Source: Desulforamulus ruminis DSM 2154 (GTDB taxonomy: Bacteria > Bacillota > Desulfotomaculia > Desulfotomaculales > Desulfotomaculaceae). Taken from it: a DNA stretch of 64,000 bases. The notes under the pieces were generated by a model. The model was not told the origin of the DNA and did no database searches. It saw nothing but the letters and a program-made list of their open reading frames with translations. The DNA is taken from assembly GCF_000215085.1 (NCBI RefSeq), contig NC_015589.1:3546120-3610119 (forward strand), written 5' to 3'. Below are positions 25,738 through 35,012 of the stretch, one piece after another (the stretch's first letter is position 1; each line of letters begins with the position of its first letter). Position numbers and translations under genes: made by a program.

Positions 25738-27365
25738 AACTCCCGCTCCTCTCGTGGAAATAAAAGCACATCATCCATCGCTTCGATGGCATCATAATAT
25801 GGACAGCAGCGCTCATAAGTAAAGATCTCCCCTTGTTCCAGCGGCGTATCTTTAAAGCCCATCAAATAATCCTCCAATTGATTCAATTGGATAAATCGTT
25901 TCGTTTCCGCCGGTCCCCGTTTAATACATTCCCGCAGTTTTTTAATCTTGCTTCTGGCTATCTTCTCTTTATCGGTCATCCGCTCCCAAGCAACCTGAAA
26001 AGTTGCCAACTGGTTGAATAAACCGCTGACGGACTGACGGGCTGAAGGGCTCATCACATAATAGGGCTTCAATGTCAGGGAATAGGCTTGATTATTCGCA
26101 TCTTTCATCAGGTAATCTTCCTCCCGCTGCTGCCTGATTGAGCCCGACCAATCTCCATGCAAAATATGAAAATCGAGCGCCGAGGCATCGCCTTCCTCAA
26201 GCCGTTCAAAACCATCCTGCAGCACTCTGGTCTTCGCCATCCGGCAAAGCTGTTCAGCCATCTCATGAGCCCGGGCAAAGGGATAGCCGGACTTGACAAT
26301 GGCCACACCGGCACAAGCATGCAAGGTCATGGATACTTTGCGGGAACCTGGGCCGCCGTCAATTTCCAGCTTATCCTGTTGTAGTTTTTCCAGCATCATT
26401 CGCGCGGCCTCTACGCCAAGGGGTCCCGGAACAATAAAAGAAATATCATCCCCTGCAAAAATAATCGGCCGGACCGGAATCCCATTTTCGTTATAAGTAT
26501 TTAATGCTATCGGCTCGTCAGACACCTGAACCCGACTATATAGGTCTACCATCGCCGCTTTAAAAGCTGCTTTATACTTGGTGTCAATGTCATTGCTGAA
26601 CTGCCGAAAGGCCTCCCGGTATCTTTGATTATAGTCCCTTACTGATTCACCCTCCTTGATTTGATACAACTCTCGAAATTTAGCAATTTTCTCCCCCATC
26701 CGGTTGCCATCCAAATGGATAACAGCTACCTTACTCCTCTCCCCATCCTCCAGCACATCCGTATCACTGGTCATTTGCACCGGCAAGCCGCTTAATTGTA
26801 AATCCGCAAAGTATTCCTCCAGCTTATTGTCCTGAGCAAATTTAAGTTTGGCATAGATTTCGGCGGACACAAATCGGACTTCATCTTTAATAGTAACTAT
26901 CTCCGTTGCCGGCAGTCGGGTAGATTCGCACAACTTTTCAATCCCATAGGAATATTGCCTCAGCGACCCGGCATGTCCGCTCTTCTTTTGTGCCAACGCT
27001 TCAGATAATTCTGTAATCTTATCGGACAGAAGATCCGCCTCCGGGTTAAAATCTACCATTACGCAATAAAACTGAAGCCCGGGAAACTGTTTTAGCACCG
27101 TCCGGGACAGCATGCGATTAAATTCGTACCCTTCATGCCTGGTGTTGAACTGGTAAATACTATGTCCTCCGCCTTCCATAATCACGTTGTTTTTCCCGAA
27201 ATACGGTAAGGACAGTTCTTTGGGCAACCGCTCACTGACATGACGAATAATCATGGAAGCACCTTCAATTTCCTTTAAACGGTTGCTGGCAAAGATATAA
27301 GCCTGCTTCCTGCCGATCTCTACAATATCCAGTACAGCCACGCCATTCACCCCTTTGCATTTCAT
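25734..27365 (-). CDS. cas10: Cas10 of type III-D, without HD domain, AGDD motif
   Basis: 543 residues from the ATG at 27365; a GTG at 27341 with AAAGGGGTG upstream is an alternative start. The protein begins at once with the first palm domain (LDIVEIGRKQAYIFASNRLK, EGGGHS at ~64-69), so the HD nuclease is absent, as reported for III-D. The second palm has IIFAGDDISFIV at 302-312: the GGDD motif reads AGDD with both metal-binding Asp present. This may still make cyclic oligoadenylate. No zinc-finger cysteine cluster is seen between the palms. Large subunit of the effector complex. Confidence 0.85.
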   Translation of the reverse strand: MKCKGVNGVAVLDIVEIGRKQAYIFASNRLKEIEGASMIIRHVSERLPKELSLPYFGKNNVIMEGGGHSIYQFNTRHEGYEFNRMLSRTVLKQFPGLQFYCVMVDFNPEADLLSDKITELSEALAQKKSGHAGSLRQYSYGIEKLCESTRLPATEIVTIKDEVRFVSAEIYAKLKFAQDNKLEEYFADLQLSGLPVQMTSDTDVLEDGERSKVAVIHLDGNRMGEKIAKFRELYQIKEGESVRDYNQRYREAFRQFSNDIDTKYKAAFKAAMVDLYSRVQVSDEPIALNTYNENGIPVRPIIFAGDDISFIVPGPLGVEAARMMLEKLQQDKLEIDGGPGSRKVSMTLHACAGVAIVKSGYPFARAHEMAEQLCRMAKTRVLQDGFERLEEGDASALDFHILHGDWSGSIRQQREEDYLMKDANNQAYSLTLKPYYVMSPSARQSVSGLFNQLATFQVAWERMTDKEKIARSKIKKLRECIKRGPAETKRFIQLNQLEDYLMGFKDTPLEQGEIFTYERCCPYYDAIEAMDDVLLFPREEREL

Positions 27366-27375
27366 TTAGGTGGTT

Positions 27376-28293
27376 CTACTTGTCCGGTAATTCATTCCCT
27401 ACCGTCTTAAATTGCTCCGCATAGGCTTCATGTGGAAACAACATGGGATTATTAATAAGCATCAGCATTTGATTGAGCTGAAAGATAAGAGACAATATAA
27501 CATTTTCTTGCCCGTCTTTTTCAGTTATTTTTAAAACCTCAAAAGATTTATTAACCGGAGGATTACTTTCTTTAATAAAATCCTTATGGTATTTCTTATC
27601 GTCACCAAAACGCTCTAAGCCATAATGATTTAATTCTTGATACCACCATTCATAATTGTTTTTTTCCTGAGGCATTGTTTTCTTAAGGGTATTATCCTTA
27701 TCATTAATACTTAATGAAATATCGAATAAATTTGATATTTTTTTTGGAATATTCTTATTGGTAGTAGAACAAAGAATTCTTATGGGCCTTGTTGAAGTTT
27801 GGGATTTCTTCTCTTTTGAAGATGGTGTCTTCTCAGGATTGTTATTTACTAAACCCGTAATTATTCTGGCAACCGATGCCAGAGAAGTTTTAAGTTTTAC
27901 AATGCTATCCACCCATTTTTCTAAATTAGCAGCCTTAGAATCTAATTCCCGACTTTTGCACTGGATAACCACCGCTACAGCCTCAATTGGAATAAACTTT
28001 ATCTTTCCATAGTTAAAAATATACGGGGTATACTGTTCATCGAATATAGCCAAATCTACTTCAGCGGAAATCTTGCCGTAAGAATCAATAATAAATACAC
28101 CCTGGTCGATACAGAATTTACGGGGAATAATTTGTTCAAACATGCTTTTCCAGACGGCTTCTCGGTAGGTCCCGGTGGTAGGATGATGCCCAGGGGTCTC
28201 CAGACATAGTTGACTAACTAAAGATTTTTCTAGGTTTTTGTAATTCTCAATAATTTTACGTATGGTCTTCTTATCAGCCTCATCTTGTGACAT
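27376..28293 (-). CDS. PD-(D/E)XK nuclease-like protein (DUF6602-like), heads the III-D operon
   Basis: 305 residues. The central part has GVFIIDSYGKISAEVDLAIF followed by EAVAVVIQCKSREL: the EVD...E...QCK arrangement is a PD-(D/E)XK nuclease core with Gln in the (D/E)XK position, as in Mrr-type enzymes. N-terminus is helical. It lies 10 nt before cas10 on the same strand and is the first gene of the operon, with GGAGG before its ATG. It has no CARF or SAVED sensor domain that I can see. Role in the CRISPR module is inferred from position only. Confidence 0.75.
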   Translation of the reverse strand: MSQDEADKKTIRKIIENYKNLEKSLVSQLCLETPGHHPTTGTYREAVWKSMFEQIIPRKFCIDQGVFIIDSYGKISAEVDLAIFDEQYTPYIFNYGKIKFIPIEAVAVVIQCKSRELDSKAANLEKWVDSIVKLKTSLASVARIITGLVNNNPEKTPSSKEKKSQTSTRPIRILCSTTNKNIPKKISNLFDISLSINDKDNTLKKTMPQEKNNYEWWYQELNHYGLERFGDDKKYHKDFIKESNPPVNKSFEVLKITEKDGQENVILSLIFQLNQMLMLINNPMLFPHEAYAEQFKTVGNELPDK

Positions 28294-28737
28294 TGCAAAC
28301 GCCTCCTTTGGGGAAGTTTCAAAAAAACTCTTAATTTTATTTCCCGTTAGTTAGAAATTAATTGGAACACTAAAAACCCCCATATAATAATACTTAATAT
28401 ATACCTTATAACAAAATATACTCTAATTATATCAAGGTCCACATATTATTACAATTATTTTCCAATATCGATCGGCTGTCTCTTAAAGATATTAATGATG
28501 CAAAAATTTAACCCACAATTACGTTGAGAAAGTAATGGTGGGTTAAAGTGATATTACTATTCATTTGCACTTTAAATACTGTGGATATGTATACGAAGTT
28601 AGGTAAAAAGATGCCAGCTTCAGTTAGTTTATCAAAATTATAGAGAATCTTATCTTAATTAAAAAGCCAAAAAGTAGTAGTTTATATAGTCGTAACAATA
28701 TCCCGACCTGGGGGGGAAACTTCAATTATGTGTTCCC
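28294..28737. other. AT-rich intergenic region upstream of the CRISPR operon
   Basis: No supported gene, no repeat-spacer pattern. The promoter of the III-D operon should lie here on the minus strand; I could not fix one hexamer pair with confidence. Confidence 0.5.
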
Positions 28738-30285
28738 TTATACCCTTGACAACTCATCTCTGAACGCAGGTCTATTGACATATTTGTTAAAAAGCTTCTG
28801 TTTAATTTCTGAAGCCTGCTCTTGCCCACCTGCTTTTTTCAGATTACGGATAATAGCACATACTCCCTTATAATCTTTCCTGTTGCCCGCACTGGCAGCA
28901 GTCTGCTCAATATGTTGCAGAAACAGAGTGTATACCTCTTCCTTAAATTCAGGAATAAGCTGCTTATAAAAAAGCTCTATCATTGACGACCTCGTTCTAA
29001 CATAGGCAAGCAGCTTTTGTTTTTCTCCTTCTTCTATGAGAATACGGTTATATATATCATGATATGTTTTTTTCTGATTTTCCAGCAGAAGAATTATCTT
29101 GGGATAAACAGAAAGCCACTCACCGGAATCATAGCTCTTTTTTAATTCCTCGTAATATTCAAAACTACCATCCAGAATAAATTCCATGGCAATCCCGCGC
29201 AAATCATCAAGGTTGCCGGAAAGCTGAAACGCCTTGTACCGGTATTTCTTCCACTGATCTACCAGCCCGCGCCTGTCTTTATCCTTCTTTTCTCCATCAA
29301 GTGTAAGCTTAATCACCGCGTCATAGTCTTTTTTCCTCATAGCATTTTCTATCGCCATTTTCCTGAATTCCAGATAGTGAAGATTCTGTCTTATAAATTC
29401 CTGCGCTGCTTTCTGCCCGTCATACTGTTCAATCATACGGTACCTGATTAGAACAACTCTTTCTGCAAAGTAACTGCCGCTCCACGAATCCTCTCTTTCG
29501 TTTTTTATGATTAATACCAAATGATTTTCCAATTTATTTCGTAAAACCAGGGTGCCTGCAAGCTCCGAACAACTGCCAAGAAGATCCAGCCTCCAGTCGG
29601 TCCAACCTTCATATCGCCCATGCGCCGCTTCTTCTATCAGCTTCTGAAAATTGCTTTCTTTATCAACTGGGCTTAATGCTTCATCTTTAACCACTTCACG
29701 AACAAAAGTCAAGCTTTCTTCAATTTCCCCTCCGACTACCCCGTCGGAATCATCTGCGCCCTCAAGCAAATCCATAATTTCATGGATAACACAAAGAGCC
29801 AGCTCTAAAGCATGCATGGGTTTATTCTTTGCCAAAGCAGATCGGGCTTTTTCCAACACCAGATCAGCGCCCTTGACCGCCTCCCAGGTATCTCCGCAGG
29901 CAACAAACCCATGCCGATCCGAATTGTTTCTGATAAAGGTGCGCATAAGCATCATGGATTTGCGTATTTCATCCTCATCGTTTCCATCGTTAAAATCCAG
30001 TTCTATACGCTGCTTAATTTCTTCATACTCGGCTGCAATCGCCAGGAGAAATTTAACAAGTTCATCTTTCGTTCTCTCAGAAAGTATTTTCTTCATATCG
30101 GGCGCTTTTCTTTTCTTTGGAACGGATTGATGAACCGCTTCCGCGTCCGTATTGTTCGAACCTATCTTATTCTTGATATCCCGTAAAGCAAAAAATACCG
30201 CCGCTTGGTGCTTGCAATACTCTCCCCAATCATAAGGGCAGTCGCATTGATTATCTACGAGGTTTGCACCCGCCTCACTTCTAAA
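28738..30285 (-). pseudogene. SWIM zinc-finger protein lacking its start
   Basis: The open frame runs from a stop at 30286-30288 to 28738 (about 515 codons). Its first part carries CDCPYDWGEYCKHQAAV (about 30190-30245), the CxCx7CxH SWIM zinc finger, followed by a long helical region of TPR-like type. No ATG, GTG or TTG precedes the finger in frame, and the first ATG (30096) lies after it with no ribosome binding site. The usual N-terminal ~50 residues of SWIM proteins are missing, so the gene has lost its start. The rest of the frame is intact, which suggests a recent loss or use of a rare start. Confidence 0.7.
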
Positions 30286-30659
30286 TTATAGCAAAAGGCT
30301 GAAGGACACGGTATTTGTTTTAACTGCTGGTTTCCGTTTAACAGCATTTATATTTTGGCAAAGACGGTTATGTAAGACACCAAAAAACCTCTGAATATCA
30401 ATATGAAAAGCTGCCATAAATCGCGGAAGGAACATCTGGTCTATTATGTTCTACGGAATCACTTCGGCGGTACTTTCACCCTCCGGATTACTACCACCAA
30501 AAAGTTGATTCCTCTTGCATGAATTGGCGGATCATATTAAAAAGGGAACTATCTGTTGCCCGTTGGCCAAGTGCTTTTGTTCGCCATTTCGCACTTCCCT
30601 TCTATGTTCTGAATGAAACATTTGCCATAATCCTAATAATCTCTCTTGGTACTCCAGAC

Positions 30660-30895
30660 CTTAAAATTATACACCGGTTTCCTCATCTCCATCATAAAAA
30701 AGCGATGACCACTCATAGACGTATTGTCCTCTTGCTTTATCCAGTAATCCTTATAGATTGCTCACGACTTCAAAGTAATCGGATAAATAGAAATAACAAT
30801 CATGGCTCTCGTCCATAACCAGATAATCAAAATCCGAGAATTGCTTAGTAATCTTCACGATTGCCGACAAACCTTACTTTGGCAGGATGCTTCAT
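30660..30895 (-). pseudogene. Degraded gene with intact ribosome binding site
   Basis: ATG at 30895 has GAGGAGGG 6 nt upstream. The frame MKHPAKVRFVGNRED stops after 16 codons, but the next frame continues with DFDYLVMDESHDCYFYLSDY and FEVVSNL, then stops again and continues as DKARGQYVYEWSS. At least one frameshift and several stops mark it as a remnant. Family not recognised. The remainder of 30286-31010 contains only short broken frames. Confidence 0.45.
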
Positions 30896-31010
30896 GCACT
30901 ACCCTCCTCTGTAAAGTAAAGTATTCTTTATAGTACCATACTTGAGTCCGAATGCAGTGCAGTACTCAACTCACCCATGCTTGAGGAAAAATTGCAGAGC
31001 AAGCAACTTT

Positions 31011-31598
31011 TCAATATTTTTTCCTTCCCTTGAAATGGCGTACTTCTATCACTTGATCAAGCCGAAGTTCCCAAAAGGTTGCCTGAATATATTTTCCATG
31101 ACTTTCCCATTCATTCTCCCACGGCGGTGAGACGTCAAATATCTTCTCCCATGATTTTTGTTTTATCCTCAATTGCTCAGCGGGAAGTAAACTGTTGTAC
31201 CAATTATCCTCCGCTTCATATTCCCGTTCGTTTGAATAGTCTCCATAATAGCCATCATTCAATACAAGATGCCACATGTCCTCGTTGCTGAGCAGTACGT
31301 CTTTATCCGGCACTTCAAGTTCAATACAGACCTGATTTTCACTATAGCTGCGAAACTCCGTGCGACGTAGATCAGGCTTCCGATGTTTCCACTCCATGGT
31401 ATGCCACGCCCAAAACGGATACTTCACACCCACAGGCGGTCGCCCAACACGTAAAACCATTTGCCCTGCAAGCCAAACATAAGCGGGGCCAAAGCTATAT
31501 TCAGAAATTAGTTCAGATTGCGCCGGATCACAATAAAGAACCTTTTCCTCTTTTAACTTCATATATAGGCTTTCCGGCTGAATTGACCATAAGCGCAT
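31011..31598 (-). CDS. DUF3841 domain protein
   Basis: 195 residues, complete. N-terminal MRLWSIQPESLYMKLKEEK, then YVWLAGQMVLRVGRPPVGVK and PFWAWHTMEW, typical of DUF3841 proteins. Acidic, cytosolic, no catalytic motif obvious. Function unknown; such genes occur scattered in Firmicutes, often among mobile genes. Ribosome binding site AAGGAGTAG before the ATG. Confidence 0.7.
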   Translation of the reverse strand: MRLWSIQPESLYMKLKEEKVLYCDPAQSELISEYSFGPAYVWLAGQMVLRVGRPPVGVKYPFWAWHTMEWKHRKPDLRRTEFRSYSENQVCIELEVPDKDVLLSNEDMWHLVLNDGYYGDYSNEREYEAEDNWYNSLLPAEQLRIKQKSWEKIFDVSPPWENEWESHGKYIQATFWELRLDQVIEVRHFKGRKKY

Positions 31599-31715
31599 AG
31601 ACTACTCCTTATAACTCTATAATGTTATATTCATTGTTGCTGGGATATCAATAAAATAGTCTGAATTCCAATTGTCAAAATTTAAGTCCGACTCTAATTG
31701 ATTTGGAATCCTTAG

Positions 31716-31913
31716 GACACAACAAAAGGTGAATTTCAAGTTCGCTACTACACAGTTCAAACAAATGATAGCAAAGAGAAAATACGTTACAAGATATGGG
31801 GTGGTCCCGTTAAGGGAAATATTACTTCAGCAGAAACATTTGAGGCTATTCGAGTAGCATACTTAGGGGCGCTCAGAGATGTGGAAAATGAAACCGGGGT
31901 ACGTGTTCTTTAA
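31716..31913 (+). pseudogene. 3' fragment of a lost gene
   Basis: An open frame of 65 codons without start, on the plus strand, with protein-like composition (GEFQVRYYTVQTNDSKEK, ending LGALRDVENETGVRVL). It opens after a TAG and has no start codon at its beginning. Probably the C-terminal remnant of a deleted gene. The rest of 31599-32252 shows nothing I can support, apart from an imperfect inverted repeat near 32129-32175. Confidence 0.4.
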
Positions 31914-32252
31914 CGATTAATTACCCATGCCAAGCCAAGAAAAATGTAGAGGTTATATCTTGTCACGGCCAAAATAACCTACCGCAAAACAGCAAAAGCC
32001 GCTCCGCTAAAATGCAAAAACGGCTTAATTACTGGACTTTCATGCAAAACAAAAACCACCTGTGGATAAAATTATTCTTTTTATCAATAGATGGTAGATA
32101 ATCTGGCTACCCTACTATAAAATGATACAAATGCACACCCCTGGTCAATCTTTCAACGATCTAAGGATAGGGGGGTGCATTTTCGTCAGGGGGTGTGCAT
32201 AGGCTGAATGTATTCAAGCATTTCCAGTTCCTTCACTTCACGAAACAACACA

Positions 32253-33674
32253 TCATATCTTCTCAAAGTTATTGAGAGCTTCTTTAGAAAATCCAAAGAC
32301 TGCATGCTTAAGGATCACCTTTGTGACCAACGCATAGAACCTATCAATATCTACTGATATTTCATTTTGAAGCTTCGTTTCATCAATTGTTGGATACATT
32401 CTTTTTACTTCTTCGATGTTCCTTTTGATAATACTGTCTTTGTATTCATGAAACATATAAATATAGTCAGCTAAACACTCAATTTGGTGAAGTAATACTT
32501 CATTCAAATTATTACCATTTATGATCGAGTTATATGTCATGTAGACATTCTCACAAATATCTACCAATTTAAGCTTATATCCACAATAGTAGGTATCACT
32601 GACCATTTTCATCCAAAGTTCATTTTTGTAATCATTGATATCATGAAGATGCTGCTGATATTTTTTGAAATCTTCGTTAACGTCTAAATATGCTATATCT
32701 GATACAGCTATTTTCGATGTCAGGCTTTCACAAAGGCCATCATCCCTAAATTTTTTTACTGGAAGTGCAATATTAACTGCTCCCATCCCTTGGACTAATG
32801 TTGTATTTAGGGATGATTTATATCTAATCCCGTCATATCCCCCGTTCTCTCTTATCCAGTTCATGAACATTTGAGGAATAACGTATTCTTCAACAAACCT
32901 GTCGCCTCTATCTTTCACTTTTATTGAGCAAGCCGCTGCTAAGGGATAGGTAATAATATAGTTCAGCAAATATTCTTTTATATTCTGCTGCTTATTGAGG
33001 TCCTCTTTTGCATTTAAAATCCATACGTAAATGTCCGATAATAGATCTACCGGACGGTTAGATATATCAATAAGCCTCAGTGCATTTTCGCCGCTCTCCT
33101 CAATATGCATCCTACAATAACTAAACATTTTTGGCATTCCAGATTCAAACCACCCAAGTTCGAATCCGCTAGTTAAATACAGACAAGGAAAACCAGGGAT
33201 GCTAAAGCGGTAAGCCCCAATGAGATTGCGTTTACTATCTTTTATATGAAACATTTTTGCTTTTTTCTTTTTGCTATCTTCCCCAGGTTTTATCCGAAAA
33301 TCACCACTTCTAATTCTATAGTAATCCCCATCCCGGCCTGCCCAAGAAAATCTTTCAAGATAATAAGGTTCCATTGAAGCAAAGAGCGTGTATGCATTTT
33401 CGTATGCATCCTTAATTCGCCCATTTCGATTTATGTGCGCAATTTCCACTATTCCATCACAAATGCACTGGATAACTGAGATGTTATCCAAAACTCGGGA
33501 ACAAAAATCACTGCCGAGAAAAGGATTACTCCCGGCAGCAGCTTCCTCAATATCTTGAATATATTTATTAAAATGGTCTTCGAGGTACGAAGGTACATCT
33601 AATTCACTACGGTATAGATTAAAATCGTATTTTAGTAAACTTTGAAACAACATATCGCCTTTGTACATTATCAT
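32253..33674 (-). CDS. RES-domain protein (putative NAD-consuming toxin), third gene of an operon
   Basis: 473 residues. Residues ~118-185 match the RES core: YYRIRSGDFRI, then MFHIKDSKRNLIGAYRFSIP and FPCLYLTSGFELGWFESGMP, with the conserved Arg, Ser and Glu after which the fold is named. Known small RES toxins degrade NAD+ and are held by a Xre-like antitoxin. Here the RES core sits inside a large protein with N-terminal ~100 and C-terminal ~280 residues of mostly helical sequence. It follows the HTH gene by 15 nt. NADase activity is inferred. Confidence 0.7.
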   Translation of the reverse strand: MIMYKGDMLFQSLLKYDFNLYRSELDVPSYLEDHFNKYIQDIEEAAAGSNPFLGSDFCSRVLDNISVIQCICDGIVEIAHINRNGRIKDAYENAYTLFASMEPYYLERFSWAGRDGDYYRIRSGDFRIKPGEDSKKKKAKMFHIKDSKRNLIGAYRFSIPGFPCLYLTSGFELGWFESGMPKMFSYCRMHIEESGENALRLIDISNRPVDLLSDIYVWILNAKEDLNKQQNIKEYLLNYIITYPLAAACSIKVKDRGDRFVEEYVIPQMFMNWIRENGGYDGIRYKSSLNTTLVQGMGAVNIALPVKKFRDDGLCESLTSKIAVSDIAYLDVNEDFKKYQQHLHDINDYKNELWMKMVSDTYYCGYKLKLVDICENVYMTYNSIINGNNLNEVLLHQIECLADYIYMFHEYKDSIIKRNIEEVKRMYPTIDETKLQNEISVDIDRFYALVTKVILKHAVFGFSKEALNNFEKI

Positions 33675-33689
33675 TATCCTTTCATTTAA

Positions 33690-35012
33690 TTAACTACTTT
33701 CCAGCAGTTCAATGGTCCGCATTTTATCGAGTATATTACTTAGAGGATTGTATATATCTGCATTCTCCCGAACCAACTGGATATATATTTGCAGTAATTG
33801 GATTGTCTCTTGCTCTTGGCATGTAACAAGAAAATTCTCTAGTTCATCAGCGTATCTCAAAAGCTGATTGCGCTTAAACCAATTATTTGCATGATTCGGT
33901 AGTTCATTGATCAGGGAATCTATTTGTGCTTGTCTCTTTTCCTCTAAGTTCCGCTGTCTTTCAATATTTTCCTTCTCGATCCGTTTTTTTCTTTCAATTT
34001 CAAATTGAATCGCCCGTTTTTTCTGCTCGACTCTGTTAATTATTTCATTATTGAAACATAGTTTGCATACCTCAAGAACCACGGAAGGAATCTGATCCTC
34101 CAGCCGTTCTTCATCCGAATCGCTATACGACAAGATAGTAGAAGCAGATTTGTCGGTTGAATAATACCCTGCTTTATGAACTGTCCAATTGATTTGAAGC
34201 CTTCCATCGTAAACCTCTTCATATATCGGCCTTAAGTCTTGTAGGACACCCTGCTCACTTAGGTATCGCCGCTTTGTTTTGTGCTCAAATATTTCAAAAG
34301 ACAAGTCGCTACTTAACAGCGTAATGGTTATGTTATCCTGATTACCACGTTCAACCGAAAACCTAGCTTCTAATTCCTGAAAGGACTTTAGAATAGTATC
34401 GGCAATTCTGCAGGCACGGTTGTATTGCCTGCTTGATACACTAATGGGGATTACGGCTTCATTGTCGCGGTACTTTACTTTTTCAACCGGACTCCATATT
34501 TTGATACCTTTATCTCTGAAAGGATGTTCCTTATCTCTTGCTTCCCGATATTCCCTTTCTGATTGATGTTTTGAAACTAAAGCATGGTAGTCCTGTATCC
34601 GGCCTGGCACTTTAATATTGCTGTACCAATTTGAGAAATCTTCAAACGAGCCGGGCAAAAGCAAGTCAAAATCCTGCATGTTACTTAACTGTTCAAGGGA
34701 GAATTCTTCAGTATCGACGAAACGTAAAATGCTATCCTTCTTTTGGGCCTGCGGCTTTGACCCGTCAGATTTGTCTGCGTTATTACTATTATATATAGTA
34801 GGGGGCAAGGGAACCTGTTCCGGTACAGGCTTCCCGGCCTTTACTTTTGCCCAGTACCCCACTGGTGGCAGCGGTATATTCAGTGCTTTACACCTTTTAC
34901 GCAAGCCGTTATCTGAAATCCCATATCTTACAGCAACAGTTGTCATGGGCTCGGACCATACTTCTTCATACAATTTTAGTCTCATCTGCTGAATATCTTG
35001 TGGCTCATACAT
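33690..35012 (-). CDS. HTH/coiled-coil protein, second gene of the RES operon
   Basis: 440 residues from the ATG at 35012, which shares its A with the previous stop (TAATG) and follows GGGGGG. Residues ~10-60 form a helix-turn-helix of a widespread type (LYEEVWSEPMTTVAVRYGIS, then RCKALNIPLPPVGYWAKVKA). The middle is beta-rich. Residues ~330-380 are a charged coiled coil (KKRIEKENIERQRNLEEKRQ). It could sense, bind DNA, or neutralise the RES protein; none is shown. Confidence 0.65.
   Translation of the reverse strand: MYEPQDIQQMRLKLYEEVWSEPMTTVAVRYGISDNGLRKRCKALNIPLPPVGYWAKVKAGKPVPEQVPLPPTIYNSNNADKSDGSKPQAQKKDSILRFVDTEEFSLEQLSNMQDFDLLLPGSFEDFSNWYSNIKVPGRIQDYHALVSKHQSEREYREARDKEHPFRDKGIKIWSPVEKVKYRDNEAVIPISVSSRQYNRACRIADTILKSFQELEARFSVERGNQDNITITLLSSDLSFEIFEHKTKRRYLSEQGVLQDLRPIYEEVYDGRLQINWTVHKAGYYSTDKSASTILSYSDSDEERLEDQIPSVVLEVCKLCFNNEIINRVEQKKRAIQFEIERKKRIEKENIERQRNLEEKRQAQIDSLINELPNHANNWFKRNQLLRYADELENFLVTCQEQETIQLLQIYIQLVRENADIYNPLSNILDKMRTIELLESS

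Noticed and set aside
28294-28737. Possible CRISPR array next to the III-D operon
   Set aside because: No unit of 25-40 bp recurs at regular distance here or in 19038-19436; no array in the window.
32129-32175. Inverted repeat AAATGCA...TGCATTT as terminator of the RES operon
   Set aside because: Loop too long, arms broken; it may be a chance repeat or a remnant. Not strong enough for a feature.
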